This document shows positions 1-9,188 of a stretch of DNA of 64,000 nt, piece after piece. Location: NCBI RefSeq assembly GCF_900607225.1, contig NZ_LR027842.1, positions 2,322,980-2,386,979 of the forward strand, in the 5' to 3' direction. How positions within the stretch are numbered: the first letter of the stretch is position 1; each line of letters begins with the position of its first letter. Under the pieces are notes generated by a model. The model saw only the letters and a program-made list of their open reading frames with translations, was not told where the DNA came from and ran no database searches. The translations under genes were made by a program, and so were the position numbers. This DNA comes from [Pseudopropionibacterium] massiliense (lineage in GTDB: Bacteria; Actinomycetota; Actinomycetes; Propionibacteriales; Propionibacteriaceae).

Positions 1-2621
1 TCGCCGTTGGTGTCGATCGAGACGTAGTACTTGTTGCCGGCCGCGTTCGAGTGACGTGTGTGACTGTTGATCGCGAACATCAGGGTCTTCTCACCATTGA
101 GCGTGGCGCTGCGGACACCGACGTTGGCGATGTCGACACCGTCACTCGCATCCACGTCCGTGCCCTTCGGAAGGTCACCCTTCGGGTCGGTGAAGCCCCA
201 GTCGAACAGGTCACCCCTGGCGGTGTAGACACCACCCTGGTTCTGGAAACTGATCGCGGAGGCATCGGAACTTGTCTGCCCGGTCACCTTGGTGGTGGAG
301 CGAGGAACCATCAGGTAGGGAATGCTCAACGTCGTGGACCCGGAGGTGAACTGCACGTTGCCCGAGGCCTCGTAGAAATTCGGGGAGCCATCGGTCTTGA
401 GGCTGCTCGGGACGTCGGATGCCTTGAGCCCCAGGGCCACCGTGACATCGGCAGTGCCGCCAGCGGGAACGGTGACCTTGGTGCTGCTGAGACCGACCTG
501 CGCGGGCAGGCTCTGGCTGGAGGCCTTGACCTCCCCGGTGAAGGTGACCTCCGAATTGCCCTTGTTGACGAGGGTGATCGTCTTGGTTCCCTCGAAGGAG
601 CCATTGGATTCCTGATAGTTGAAACTGACCGTGGAATCACGGAGCGTCTTGCCATCCACATCGGTGGAGTCACCGTACGCGAAGACCTGTGTGGCGGTGG
701 AGTCGGCGGGATCCACCAGACCACCACCACGAGTGGGACCGTAGTTGCTCACCTTGGATGCGTCGGCCGTCGAGACGATCGCCGCTGCGATCTCCTGGGA
801 GTTCCACGACGGGTGGGCCTGCTTGGTGAGGGCCGCGACACCCGCCGCGTGCGGAGTGGCCATGGATGTGCCGGACAGGATGTTGGCCTCGGTCCCGGAT
901 CCGACCAGGGCCGAGGCGATGGATGCGCCGGGCGCCACCACGCTGGGCCGCAGGGCGGAGTCACCGCTGCGCGGACCGGCGGATGTGAAGTTGGCGTAGC
1001 CGGTGAAATTCGCGTTGGGGATCGTGTTCGCCGCGAAGGTCATCTGCTTGCCATCGGCAGCGGCCAGGGCGGCGCCGTCGGAATGCTTGACGCTGAGGAA
1101 GGGAATTGTCACATCCAGCTGCTCCCCGGTAGTCGGGTTCTTGGTGATTTTTCCCTCGAAACCGGAGTAGTCATCGCTGGAGTTGATCATGATCACGGCA
1201 GCCGCCTTGTGTTTCTGCCCGAGCAGGGCCCGGGCCACGCGGGCGCAATCGCCCCGTGCGGTGACCACGACGGATCCCTCCGGTACATCGGCGTAGTCGG
1301 AGTCGCGGCAGCCGAGGGAGACGTTGCCCTCCGCGTCCTTGAGCACATGCACGGGAGCGCTGGTGGGAAGCGTCGCGTCATTGGCGTTCATCGCCTGGAC
1401 GCTGTCGCCACCGTCGACGGTGAGCTGCGCGCCCGGATAGTTCTCCGTCGGATCGCTGGCGGCAACGGAGATGACCCCGGCGCCGGCCGCCGGGGAACCG
1501 GTCAGGTAGGGCTGCGAGCCGTAGTTGCCGGCTGCTGCCAGCACGACGACACCCGCGGCGACGGCGTTGGAGGCCGCGATCGATTCGGCGTCGGAGCTCT
1601 TGCCGTAGGGCGAACCGAGTGACATGTTGATCACGTCCATCTTGTTCTTCACGGCCCAGTCGATGGCCTCCGTGGTGACGTTCGTGGATCCCGTGCACCC
1701 GAAGACACGAACCGAGTAGAGCTCGGCCTTGGGTGCGACACCGGGCCCCACCCTGAATTCGTTCTCATAGGTCTTCTGGTCGTAGGCGCCGCTGTAGGTC
1801 GTTCCGTCGGCGAGAACACCGGCCCCGCCGAGCGTGCCTGCAACGTGGGTTCCGTGCCCGGCCTTGGCGCAGTCAATGGGGTTGTTGTCGGGCCGTGGGG
1901 TGTTCGAGCCGTCGTAGTCGTCGCCGACGAGGTCGATCCCGCCCTTGACGTGTGGCGCGTCGGGTCCGTACCAGGCCGGGTTGGGGGTGGCTGCGGCGGT
2001 CTGCTCGTTGAACGCCTCGACCGTTCCCGGTCCGCCGAAGGTGGCGTGGGTGTAGTCGATTCCGGTGTCCAGAACAGCGACCTTGACACCCTCACCCGTG
2101 TATCCGGCCCCGCCAGTGCCCTCCCACACCTTCGGGGTTCCGATTACAGGAACACCGTGGGTGTTGTCGCGGTCATGGACCGGAGCAGGATGAATGGCCT
2201 TGACCTCGGGCAGGGTCTCGAGCGTCTTCAATTCGCTGCTGTCGATGCTCACACGCATGCCGTTGAAGGCTGACTGCATCTTGCTCTCGACGGCGCCTCC
2301 CTTGGCCTTGATGGTCTCGGCGACCTGATCCTGGATGCCCGATAGCTTGTCCTCGATCTGCTTCTCCTGACCGGAGTCGATTGTGCCTCCGCTCTTGGCC
2401 TTGACCACGGCAACGGGATCGTCCTTGAGCTCCACCATGATGGTGACCTTGGCACTGCCGCCGAAGACCTCCTTGATCGCGGCGTCCCGGATCCTTCCGG
2501 CCGGGGCCGGAGCGATCAGACTGGCCAGGTCTTTCTCGCTCGGTTCGTCCGCGGTGGCCACGGACACCGGAAGAACGAGCGCCAGGGCACCCGCAACAGC
2601 TAGTAGTTTCCTACTTCGCAA
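1..2621 (-). CDS. Secreted subtilisin-like serine protease (S8), 3' end outside window
   Basis: Extracellular protease. The frame is open from a TTG start at 2621 to the window edge (over 870 residues), so the C-terminus is missing. Residues 1-27 form a signal peptide (RSRKLL, then a hydrophobic stretch ending near ATADEP). An I9-type propeptide follows. The subtilase triad is visible: Asp near 184 (VLDTGID), His near 256 (GHGTHVAG) and Ser near 585 (GTSMATPHAAG). The long His-Ser spacing fits an inserted PA domain. After the catalytic domain come Fn3-like beta repeats, as in large S8 proteases of Gram-positives. An AAGGAAAGG Shine-Dalgarno lies just upstream of the TTG. Substrate unknown. 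Confidence 0.9.
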   Translation of the reverse strand, partial: MRSRKLLAVAGALALVLPVSVATADEPSEKDLASLIAPAPAGRIRDAAIKEVFGGSAKVTIMVELKDDPVAVVKAKSGGTIDSGQEKQIEDKLSGIQDQVAETIKAKGGAVESKMQSAFNGMRVSIDSSELKTLETLPEVKAIHPAPVHDRDNTHGVPVIGTPKVWEGTGGAGYTGEGVKVAVLDTGIDYTHATFGGPGTVEAFNEQTAAATPNPAWYGPDAPHVKGGIDLVGDDYDGSNTPRPDNNPIDCAKAGHGTHVAGTLGGAGVLADGTTYSGAYDQKTYENEFRVGPGVAPKAELYSVRVFGCTGSTNVTTEAIDWAVKNKMDVINMSLGSPYGKSSDAESIAASNAVAAGVVVLAAAGNYGSQPYLTGSPAAGAGVISVAASDPTENYPGAQLTVDGGDSVQAMNANDATLPTSAPVHVLKDAEGNVSLGCRDSDYADVPEGSVVVTARGDCARVARALLGQKHKAAAVIMINSSDDYSGFEGKITKNPTTGEQLDVTIPFLSVKHSDGAALAAADGKQMTFAANTIPNANFTGYANFTSAGPRSGDSALRPSVVAPGASIASALVGSGTEANILSGTSMATPHAAGVAALTKQAHPSWNSQEIAAAIVSTADASKVSNYGPTRGGGLVDPADSTATQVFAYGDSTDVDGKTLRDSTVSFNYQESNGSFEGTKTITLVNKGNSEVTFTGEVKASSQSLPAQVGLSSTKVTVPAGGTADVTVALGLKASDVPSSLKTDGSPNFYEASGNVQFTSGSTTLSIPYLMVPRSTTKVTGQTSSDASAISFQNQGGVYTARGDLFDWGFTDPKGDLPKGTDVDASDGVDIANVGVRSATLNGEKTLMFAINSHTRHSNAAGNKYYVSIDTNG

Positions 2622-2807
2622 GGTTCTGCCTTTCCTTGTACGACGGACCCACCCGGGTCCACAAAGGCCCTCGTTTCCCTTCCCCTTCTCAGATCTCCGC
2701 TCCGAGTGAAAACGACGACCGAGTGCACATTAGTCCGCAGCAAGACCACCACCCAACCCCGCTGGTATTCCTGAGACACCCGAAAAAGTTGATCCATGAA
2801 AAGAAAT

Positions 2808-2835
2808 GAGACCTCCGGGGATTCCCGGAGGTCTC
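2808..2835 (-). terminator. Rho-independent terminator after PTS operon
   Basis: A perfect 12-bp inverted repeat (GAGACCTCCGGG / CCCGGAGGTCTC) with a 4-nt loop lies 15 nt past the stop of the PTS EIIBC gene. On the minus strand it is followed by a T-rich stretch (CATTTCTTTTC). Confidence 0.85.
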
Positions 2836-2849
2836 ACTGCAAAGGAAAA

Positions 2850-4688
2850 TCAGCTGACGGTGGAAGCAACCCGTCGGCGCATTCCCTCTGCGTACTGTGC
2901 GGCCTCCAGTCCGGCGACAAGGTGCCAGACCCCCTCACCGACCTTGACCGCGGCCGTCAGCCCGGCTCGTTTCAGGGCGTCGACATCGACCTTGGAGTCG
3001 TCGGCGACCTCGACCCGCACCCGGGTCTCGGCGATGGCCTCGACGGAACGCACGTTGTCCTCCCCGCCGAGCGCGGCGACCCACTGCTTGGCCTGGTTGG
3101 TCTCGACGTCACCCACGACGATCACCCGCGGCTCGGCGGCTGCTTCCGCAGGTTCGGCGGCGCGGCGCGCGGCGGCCTTCTCCTCGGGCGTGCGGTAGTC
3201 GGAGATCAGAACCGCGAACAGGGCGACGGTGAAGGAAACCACCACGGAGATGGCGTAGATCCACATCGGGTTGAACACCGGGATGGTCAGCAGCGAGGTG
3301 AACGCGAAGGCACCGGTGGTGACGCCCCTGACGTCTCCCGTCGTGAAGAAGGTGCTCAGCAGGCCGATCGTGATGCCTCCCACGAGACATCCGATCAGCA
3401 TGCGCGGGTAGATCCGCTTGAAGCGCAGATGGATGCCGTAGAGGCTGGGTTCGGAGATACCGCCGAACAGGCCCGCGATGAGAGCGCCGGATGCGGTCTG
3501 TTTCATCGTGGCGTCCTTGTCCCGGAAGGCCAGCACCAGCACGGCCGCGGTCGCCCCGAAGCAGGCGAAGTTCCACACACCCATGGGCCCCTGGATGAAG
3601 TCGTAGCCGAGATTGTCGATGTTCAGCAGCATCAGGGCGTTCAGCGGCCAGTGGAGCCCGAGCGGCACGAGGAACGGGTAGATCATCGGGATCAGGATGG
3701 CGAAGACGATGGGGGCGTGCCCGTTCAGCCAGGACAGGCCGTCACCGATGCCGGTGCCGGCCCAGATGCCGATGGGGCCGAGCAGGAACGCGGTGAGCGG
3801 GATCATGATGATCATCGAGAAGAACGGGACGAAGACCATCTGGACGTTCTCCGGGAAGACCCGCTTCCAGAAGCGGTACACCAAGGCCAGCACGGCGGCC
3901 ATGATCAACGGCACGAAAACCTGTCCACCGTAGTCGTTGAGTTGCAGGTTCAACCCGAAGATGTTCACGGTGCAGGACTCGGTTCCCAGGGTCGGATTCT
4001 TCACGCAGGTGGTCTCGGCGAACCTCAGGGCCTCCGTGAAAAGGCCGCTGCCCTCCGCGGTCTCGGTGTAGGTCTTGGCACCGAGGCTGATGAAGTTGGG
4101 GGTCAGCAGCGCACCCATGATGACCGCGCCCAGCCATGGATCCACGTCGAGCTTCTTGGAAGCGTTGTAGGCCACCGCGATGGGCAGGAAGTAGAACACA
4201 CCGCGCCACATCGCGTCGAGGAACACCCACGGGGCGGCCTTGGTCTCGGATTGGAAGTCGAAAACCCCGAAGGCGTCCAGCACTGCGGCGAAGGCGAGGA
4301 TCAGCGACGCCCCGAGCAGCACGCCGAGCAGGGGCCGGAAGCTGTCCGACAGGTACTCGAAGAAGTTGTCCAGCCAGGCCACCTTGCCGCGCGCCTTGGA
4401 CCGGGCCGCCGCCTTGACCTCCGCGTCGCTCATGGGCTTGCGGGAACTCATCTCGGGCAGGGAGTTGATCTCGTTGAACACGGTGGCAACGGCGCCGCCG
4501 ATGATGACCTGGTAGCGGTCCCCGGACTGGGGAACAGCCCCCATCACCCCGTTGATGGATTCCACCGCGGCGTTGTCCACGACGGAACCGTCGACGAGCT
4601 CGAAGCGCAGCCGCGTGGCGCAGTGGGTCAGTGACTGGATGTTCTCGGGTCCGCCGACGGCGGCCACGATCTCGGATGCAGTACTCAT
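2850..4688 (-). CDS. PTS glucose/glucoside-type EIIBC with extra C-terminal IIB-like domain
   Basis: Sugar-specific membrane permease of the phosphotransferase system, 612 aa. Residues 1-75 are a IIB domain with the phospho-cysteine at Cys23 (THCATRLRF). About 105-500 are the polytopic IIC domain with the signatures GPIGIWAGTGI, YPFLVPLGLHWPLNA and GGISEPSLYGIHLRF. Overall it resembles corynebacterial PtsG, but no EIIA is fused at the C-terminus. Instead, residues about 535-612 look like a second, GlcB-type IIB (ALGGEDN, ADDSKVDVDALK, KVGEGVWHLVAG) in which the phospho-cysteine is absent (EAIAETRVRV). The EIIA it needs is in the upstream gene, 9 nt away. Substrate could be glucose or a beta-glucoside. 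Confidence 0.88.
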   Translation of the reverse strand: MSTASEIVAAVGGPENIQSLTHCATRLRFELVDGSVVDNAAVESINGVMGAVPQSGDRYQVIIGGAVATVFNEINSLPEMSSRKPMSDAEVKAAARSKARGKVAWLDNFFEYLSDSFRPLLGVLLGASLILAFAAVLDAFGVFDFQSETKAAPWVFLDAMWRGVFYFLPIAVAYNASKKLDVDPWLGAVIMGALLTPNFISLGAKTYTETAEGSGLFTEALRFAETTCVKNPTLGTESCTVNIFGLNLQLNDYGGQVFVPLIMAAVLALVYRFWKRVFPENVQMVFVPFFSMIIMIPLTAFLLGPIGIWAGTGIGDGLSWLNGHAPIVFAILIPMIYPFLVPLGLHWPLNALMLLNIDNLGYDFIQGPMGVWNFACFGATAAVLVLAFRDKDATMKQTASGALIAGLFGGISEPSLYGIHLRFKRIYPRMLIGCLVGGITIGLLSTFFTTGDVRGVTTGAFAFTSLLTIPVFNPMWIYAISVVVSFTVALFAVLISDYRTPEEKAAARRAAEPAEAAAEPRVIVVGDVETNQAKQWVAALGGEDNVRSVEAIAETRVRVEVADDSKVDVDALKRAGLTAAVKVGEGVWHLVAGLEAAQYAEGMRRRVASTVS

Positions 4689-4697
4689 GTCGGCCTC

Positions 4698-7283
4698 TCA
4701 GAATTCGTCGACGGGAACCAGGGCCCGGACCTCGGCGGGGGTGGCGCAGTTGACGGCCTTCTCCGCCAGCGCTCGGCAGGTGGACAGGTCATGGGCGCGC
4801 ACGGCGGCCTTGACCGAGGGGATCGCGGGAATGGAGCAGCTCAGCTCGTCGACCCCGAGGCCGACGAGGATCGGCACCGCCTGCGGGTCGGAGGCGACAC
4901 CGCCGCACACCCCCAGCCATTTCCCGCGTTCGTGGAGGGCATCGGCGGCCTGCCCGATGAGGGTCAGCACCGCCGGGTTGCAGGGGTCGACCTGGCTGGC
5001 CAGTTTGGGGTGTCCCCGGTCCATGGCGAGGGTGTAGCTGGTCAGGTCGTTGGTGCCGACGCTGAAGAAGTCGCAGCCGTCCTCGGCCGCGAACTGCCTG
5101 GCCATGACCGCGACGGAGGGAACCTCCATCATGATCCCGACGCTCACCCGGTCCCACGCGGCCACCTTGGAGCGTTCCTCGTCGAAGATCTGCTTGGCCC
5201 GGCGCCAGTCATCGATGGTGGCGATCATGGGGAACATCACGTGCAGCCTGGCGCCGGCGTCCGAGGAGGCCAGGATGGCCCGGATCTGGGTGCGGAGCAC
5301 CTCGGGCTGTTCCAGACCGACCCTGATGCCGCGCACGCCGAGGAAGGGGTTCTCCTCGGCGGGGATGGGCAGGTAGGCCAGGGGTTTGTCGCCGCCGACG
5401 TCGAGGGTCCGGATCACCAGGGACTGATCCGGTTTCAGGGCCTTCGCGCAGTCGGTGTAGATCTGGGTCTGCTCCGCCTCGGTGGGTGCGGTGGCGCGCC
5501 CCATGAACACGAACTCGCTGCGCAGCAGGCCGACGCCCTCCGCACCCTTGTCCATGGACGCGACGGCGTCGTCGACGCCGCCGATGTTGGCCACCACGGT
5601 GATCCGGTGGCCGTCGGTGGTGACGGCGGGTTCATCCTTGGCCGCCTCCTCGACGGCCTTGCGTTCGGCCATCCGGGCCTGCTTCTCCCGCAGCCGGGCC
5701 ACCTCCTCGTCGGTGACCCCCGTGCGCAGGGTGCCCTTCGAACCGTCGAGCACCACGAGGGTGCCGTCGGCGATGTCGAGGGCCCTGGCCTCGATGCCCG
5801 CGACGGCAGGGATGTCGAGGGAGCGGGCGATGATCGCCACGTGGGAGGATGCGCCGCCCCCGGTGGTCGCGAAACCGACCACGCGGCTGCGGTCCAGCTG
5901 CGCGGTGTCGGAGGGGGTGAGCTCCTCGGCCACGAGGATGGTGTTCTCGGGCAGGTCGCCCTTCTCGGAACGCTGGCCGGTCAGTTCCTCGAGTACCCGC
6001 TGCCCGACGTCACGCACGTCGTTGGCGCGGCCCGCGAGGATCTCGTTCTTCAGCGCGGCGAGCTGGTCGGCGAAGGCGTTGAAGGCACCGCGCCACGCGA
6101 AGGCCGCCGATTTGCCCTTGTCGATGGCCGATGCCGCCAGGTCGAGCAGCTCGGGGTCGCCCAGGATCTCCTGATGGGCGGCGAAGATGGCCGCCTTCTC
6201 CTCGGAGGCCTCCTCGGACATCCGTTTCTGCAGGGCGGACAGGTCGAGCAGGGCCCGGTCGATGGCGGAGTTCAGCTTGCGTCGTTCCTTGTGCCGATCC
6301 TCGGCGAACTCCTCCACCACGATGTCCTCGTGGTGGAGCTGCACCACGCGACCGATGCCGAGTCCCGGGGACGCGGAGGCGCCGAGCAGCAGGTTCCAGT
6401 CGCCCGACCGCGGCCCGGCGGGTTCCGCAACCGGTTCCGTGATGGTGGGTATGGGGGTGGTGTCCTCCGTGCCGATGACGCCACCGCTCGGGAGGGTCGG
6501 GCAGTCCTCGCCGAGGCCCTCCCGGATTCCCTGGGAGATCGCGGCGACGGCTTCCTTCGCGTCGGTTCCGTGCGCGGTGACCACGACCTTCTCGCCACAG
6601 GCGACCGCGAGACTCATGATCGCGACGATGGACTTGGCGTTGGCGGTGTCGTCGCCGCGGCGCAACTGGATGTCGGAACGGTACTGCTTCGCGAGGGCCA
6701 CGAGCGTGGCGGTGGGGCGGGCGTGAAGCCCGGTCGGGTTCGGCACGATGATGGCATCCGATGCCGCATCGACGGCCGCGCCCGAATCCTCGGCGGAGTC
6801 TTCGCGTTGTTTGAGTTCCACGACGGCGGCCTCGTCGATTCCGGCACCGACCAGGCCCGTCACCGGGACGATGCCGGAGATGAGTTCGGTGTTGGTGACC
6901 ACCACCTGGGTGAGCAGCGACTTGGCCCTACGACCGACCTCGTCGAGGTCGAAGTCGATCAGCAGGTCTCCGACGCCGACCTGCTGCCCCTCGGAAACGT
7001 GGGCGCGGAAACCGTCGCCACCCAACCTGACGGTGTCCAGACCTATGTGCATGAGGATCTCGAGACCTTCGGCGCTGCGCACGGTCACGGCGTGGCGGGA
7101 GGGCTGGAGATCCACCACCTCGCCGGGGACCGGCGAGGTCAGCCGCCCCTCCAGGGGATCCACGGAGAACCCGTCCCCGACCATTCTTCTGGCGAACACC
7201 GGGTCCGGTACGTCCTCGATGGGAACCATGACACCGGTCAACGGCGCCCTGAGACTCACCCGCGCGGTCGACTCTGCACTCAC
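4698..7283 (-). CDS. ptsI: Multidomain PTS phosphotransferase: EIIA-HPr-Enzyme I fusion
   Basis: General and sugar-specific phosphotransfer protein, 861 aa. Three domains in order: EIIA-Glc type (about 10-140; LMHIGLDTV with the phospho-His), HPr (about 175-262; TGLHARPTA with His near 185, and AKSIVAIMSL around the Ser46 position) and Enzyme I (about 290-861; GGGASSHVAIIA with the active His near 477, and FFSVGTNDLTSYT). The fusion carries phosphate from PEP through to the IIB of the downstream permease, so the two-gene operon could be a complete PTS. GTG at 7283 was chosen because AAAGGAAG lies 7 nt upstream; an ATG at 7328 with GGGGAG is the alternative. No homology is seen in the longer open frame upstream. 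Confidence 0.9.
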   Translation of the reverse strand: MSAESTARVSLRAPLTGVMVPIEDVPDPVFARRMVGDGFSVDPLEGRLTSPVPGEVVDLQPSRHAVTVRSAEGLEILMHIGLDTVRLGGDGFRAHVSEGQQVGVGDLLIDFDLDEVGRRAKSLLTQVVVTNTELISGIVPVTGLVGAGIDEAAVVELKQREDSAEDSGAAVDAASDAIIVPNPTGLHARPTATLVALAKQYRSDIQLRRGDDTANAKSIVAIMSLAVACGEKVVVTAHGTDAKEAVAAISQGIREGLGEDCPTLPSGGVIGTEDTTPIPTITEPVAEPAGPRSGDWNLLLGASASPGLGIGRVVQLHHEDIVVEEFAEDRHKERRKLNSAIDRALLDLSALQKRMSEEASEEKAAIFAAHQEILGDPELLDLAASAIDKGKSAAFAWRGAFNAFADQLAALKNEILAGRANDVRDVGQRVLEELTGQRSEKGDLPENTILVAEELTPSDTAQLDRSRVVGFATTGGGASSHVAIIARSLDIPAVAGIEARALDIADGTLVVLDGSKGTLRTGVTDEEVARLREKQARMAERKAVEEAAKDEPAVTTDGHRITVVANIGGVDDAVASMDKGAEGVGLLRSEFVFMGRATAPTEAEQTQIYTDCAKALKPDQSLVIRTLDVGGDKPLAYLPIPAEENPFLGVRGIRVGLEQPEVLRTQIRAILASSDAGARLHVMFPMIATIDDWRRAKQIFDEERSKVAAWDRVSVGIMMEVPSVAVMARQFAAEDGCDFFSVGTNDLTSYTLAMDRGHPKLASQVDPCNPAVLTLIGQAADALHERGKWLGVCGGVASDPQAVPILVGLGVDELSCSIPAIPSVKAAVRAHDLSTCRALAEKAVNCATPAEVRALVPVDEF

Positions 7284-7782
7284 AACGGCACTTCCTTTCA
7301 GGAGGGGAGGTGTCGCATCGGATTTCATACCTGCTCCCCAATTTTCCCAGCAGCCTAGTTGGATTCCGGCCCGATCGGAACACCTTTTCCTCGATTCCAC
7401 AGGATTTGGCGGATTCGGCGGGACCCGGGCCAGGAGCGCGCGTCGCCGGCAAGAACGGCGCGGAGATGTCGACACGACCCGCCCCGGGAGACAACCGATC
7501 GGTTCGCCCGGTTTCGAGCACGCCCCGACCACGGCGAGTCGCATGCCCGTTGGCAGCGACACGTTCCGGTGGGCCGCCGGGAGGCAGAATCACGGCCATC
7601 CGCCGCGGACCCCCTGTCGAAACTTTCGAAGATTAATTTTTGGTTAACTCCGCACGCGCGTCCCCCGGAAGGAGTTGACTTTCCGAACAACGCGAAGACG
7701 CGGAGAACTCGTCGCCCCGGTCAAGGACCTGACACGGGCCGAACGCCCCGACGCCTTCCGGAACAACGAAAGGGACAATGAC
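7284..7782. other. Divergent intergenic region, PTS operon / Tad locus
   Basis: About 500 nt with no supported gene. It holds the promoters of two divergent operons. The most AT-rich part is 7630-7650 (GATTAATTTTTGGTTAACT), next to an inverted repeat at 7617-7629. Confidence 0.6.
7617..7629. promoter_or_regulatory. Candidate operator, TCGAAACTTTCGA
   Basis: A perfect inverted repeat around a central C, beside the AT-rich promoter-like stretch between the PTS and Tad operons. DeoR/LacI-type sugar regulators bind sites of this kind. No such regulator is in the window. Confidence 0.35.
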
Positions 7783-8385
7783 GTGACCGAACCCTCCGCC
7801 AGTCGCCCCGAGGGGGTCCAACTGCGCGCGCGACGCAACCCACGCCTGATCGCCCTGGGTGTGCTCCTCATCGTGCTGGGCGCGCTGGGGGCGGCCGCCC
7901 TGTACACGACCACGACCCGACACCGGCAAGCAGTTGCGATGGCGAACGACGTGACCCGCGGTCGGGAAATTCGCCCCTCCGACCTGACGGTGCGTGAACT
8001 GCCCAGCGACCAGGAGGAAGGCATCGACCCACAGAAGATGAACGACCTGATCGGGAAGCGGGCCCTGTTCGACCTGCCTGCGGGCAGCTTTCCCACCGAG
8101 CAACGCTTGGGTGATCAGTCCTTCCCTCCGGGGAACGTCACCCTGGGCTTGAAACTCGGGCCCGGAAAGATGCCCACCGCTCCCCCGGCTCCGGGTCAGA
8201 AGATCCAGCTGATCGGCCTCACGGAGACAAGGACGACAACCGCAGTGGTGGCGGGTCTTCCGGAGAAACTGGCCGACGGGGCCACATGGTTGCTGGATGT
8301 CAGCCTTCCCCTGGAGGAAGCCCCCGCAGTGGCAGCCCTCGCGGCTGCGGATCAACTGATCCTCGTCGTCCTCCAGGAGCCCTGA
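7783..8385 (+). CDS. CpaB/SAF-like membrane protein of the Tad locus
   Basis: Likely pilus-assembly accessory protein, 200 aa. One N-terminal membrane segment (about 20-42, IALGVLLIVLGALGAAALY) is followed by an SAF-like region (DVTRGREIRPSDLTVRELP, then a second motif IGKRALFDLPAG), as in CpaB/RcpC proteins that act at the cell envelope beside Tad ATPases. GTG at 7783 has GAAAGGGAC 6 nt upstream. First gene of a tightly packed operon; its TGA overlaps the next ATG (TGATG). Family assignment is by pattern and context. Confidence 0.65.
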   Translation: MTEPSASRPEGVQLRARRNPRLIALGVLLIVLGALGAAALYTTTTRHRQAVAMANDVTRGREIRPSDLTVRELPSDQEEGIDPQKMNDLIGKRALFDLPAGSFPTEQRLGDQSFPPGNVTLGLKLGPGKMPTAPPAPGQKIQLIGLTETRTTTAVVAGLPEKLADGATWLLDVSLPLEEAPAVAALAAADQLILVVLQEP

Positions 8386-9188
8386 TGTCGGTGATCGTCC
8401 TGACCGGCGGGCCGGGCGCCCCCGGTGTCACCACGACCTCCTTGGGCCTCACGCTCTGCTGGCCCGGCGACGTGATGCTCTCCGACTGCGACCGCGACCC
8501 GGCACAGGCCGTCCCCGCCGGGTATCTCCGCGGCCTCGACCTCGGGGGCAGGGGCCTGGCCGTTCTGGCACGTCTGTATCGCGAGACCCGGGACATCGGC
8601 CCGGAACTGCTCCAACAGACCATCCCCCTCACCCGTGACGAGGTCACCAACCGGCGGTTCCTTCCCGGCTTCGCCCAGCCGGGTGCGGTGCGGCTGTTCG
8701 ATCACATCTGGCCGGAGCTCGCGGAGGCCTTCGCAGGCCTGGGCGTCCAGGGAATCGATGTCATCGTCGATGCCGGAAGGCTGGGACACGATGGTCTTCC
8801 CACCGCGCTGCTGGAGGTGGCGGACGCCATCGGTTTCGTGCTGCAGAGCAACCTGAAATCCCTCGCCGCGTCGCGCCTGTACCTGCCCCTGCTGGTGGAA
8901 CAGGTCCACATGCTTCCCGCGGATCGGCCGCTCGGGCTGGTGATCGTGGGTCCGGGACGCCCCTACTCGACCCACGAGATCACGGCACAGTTCGGGGTCG
9001 ACTGCTGGGCCCGGATTCCCTGGGATCCACGCCCGGCCGGGGTGTTGATCCACGGTCTGACACCACCCCGGGGGTTCAACAATTCACCCCTGCTCGGCTC
9101 GTACCGGGTGGCGGCTCTGCACCTCACGCAGCGGCTCGAACACGCCGGGGCCCTCAGACGTGAACTACTCCAAGGCGGTGCCCCGTGA
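8385..9188 (+). CDS. TadZ/CpaE-like (ParA/MinD-fold) protein with degenerate P-loop
   Basis: 267 aa, SIMIBI/ParA-like fold in the position normally held by TadZ/CpaE, which positions Tad machinery at the pole. The N-terminus (GGPGAPGVTTTSLGL) resembles the deviant Walker A of MinD/ParA but lacks both lysines, so ATP hydrolysis is doubtful. Later strands keep the family pattern (VIVDAGRLG; ADAIGFVLQSNLKSL; LGLVIVGPG). The start overlaps the CpaB-like stop and the end overlaps the TadA start (GTGA). Confidence 0.65.
   Translation: MSVIVLTGGPGAPGVTTTSLGLTLCWPGDVMLSDCDRDPAQAVPAGYLRGLDLGGRGLAVLARLYRETRDIGPELLQQTIPLTRDEVTNRRFLPGFAQPGAVRLFDHIWPELAEAFAGLGVQGIDVIVDAGRLGHDGLPTALLEVADAIGFVLQSNLKSLAASRLYLPLLVEQVHMLPADRPLGLVIVGPGRPYSTHEITAQFGVDCWARIPWDPRPAGVLIHGLTPPRGFNNSPLLGSYRVAALHLTQRLEHAGALRRELLQGGAP

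Noticed and set aside
2796-4634. Long plus-strand open frame opposite the PTS permease
   Set aside because: Low-complexity G/D/E/H-rich translation typical of the antisense of a high-GC gene; the same applies to 51-1622, 4791-7358, 15612-17543, 20239-22059, 45279-47162 and 51655-53787.
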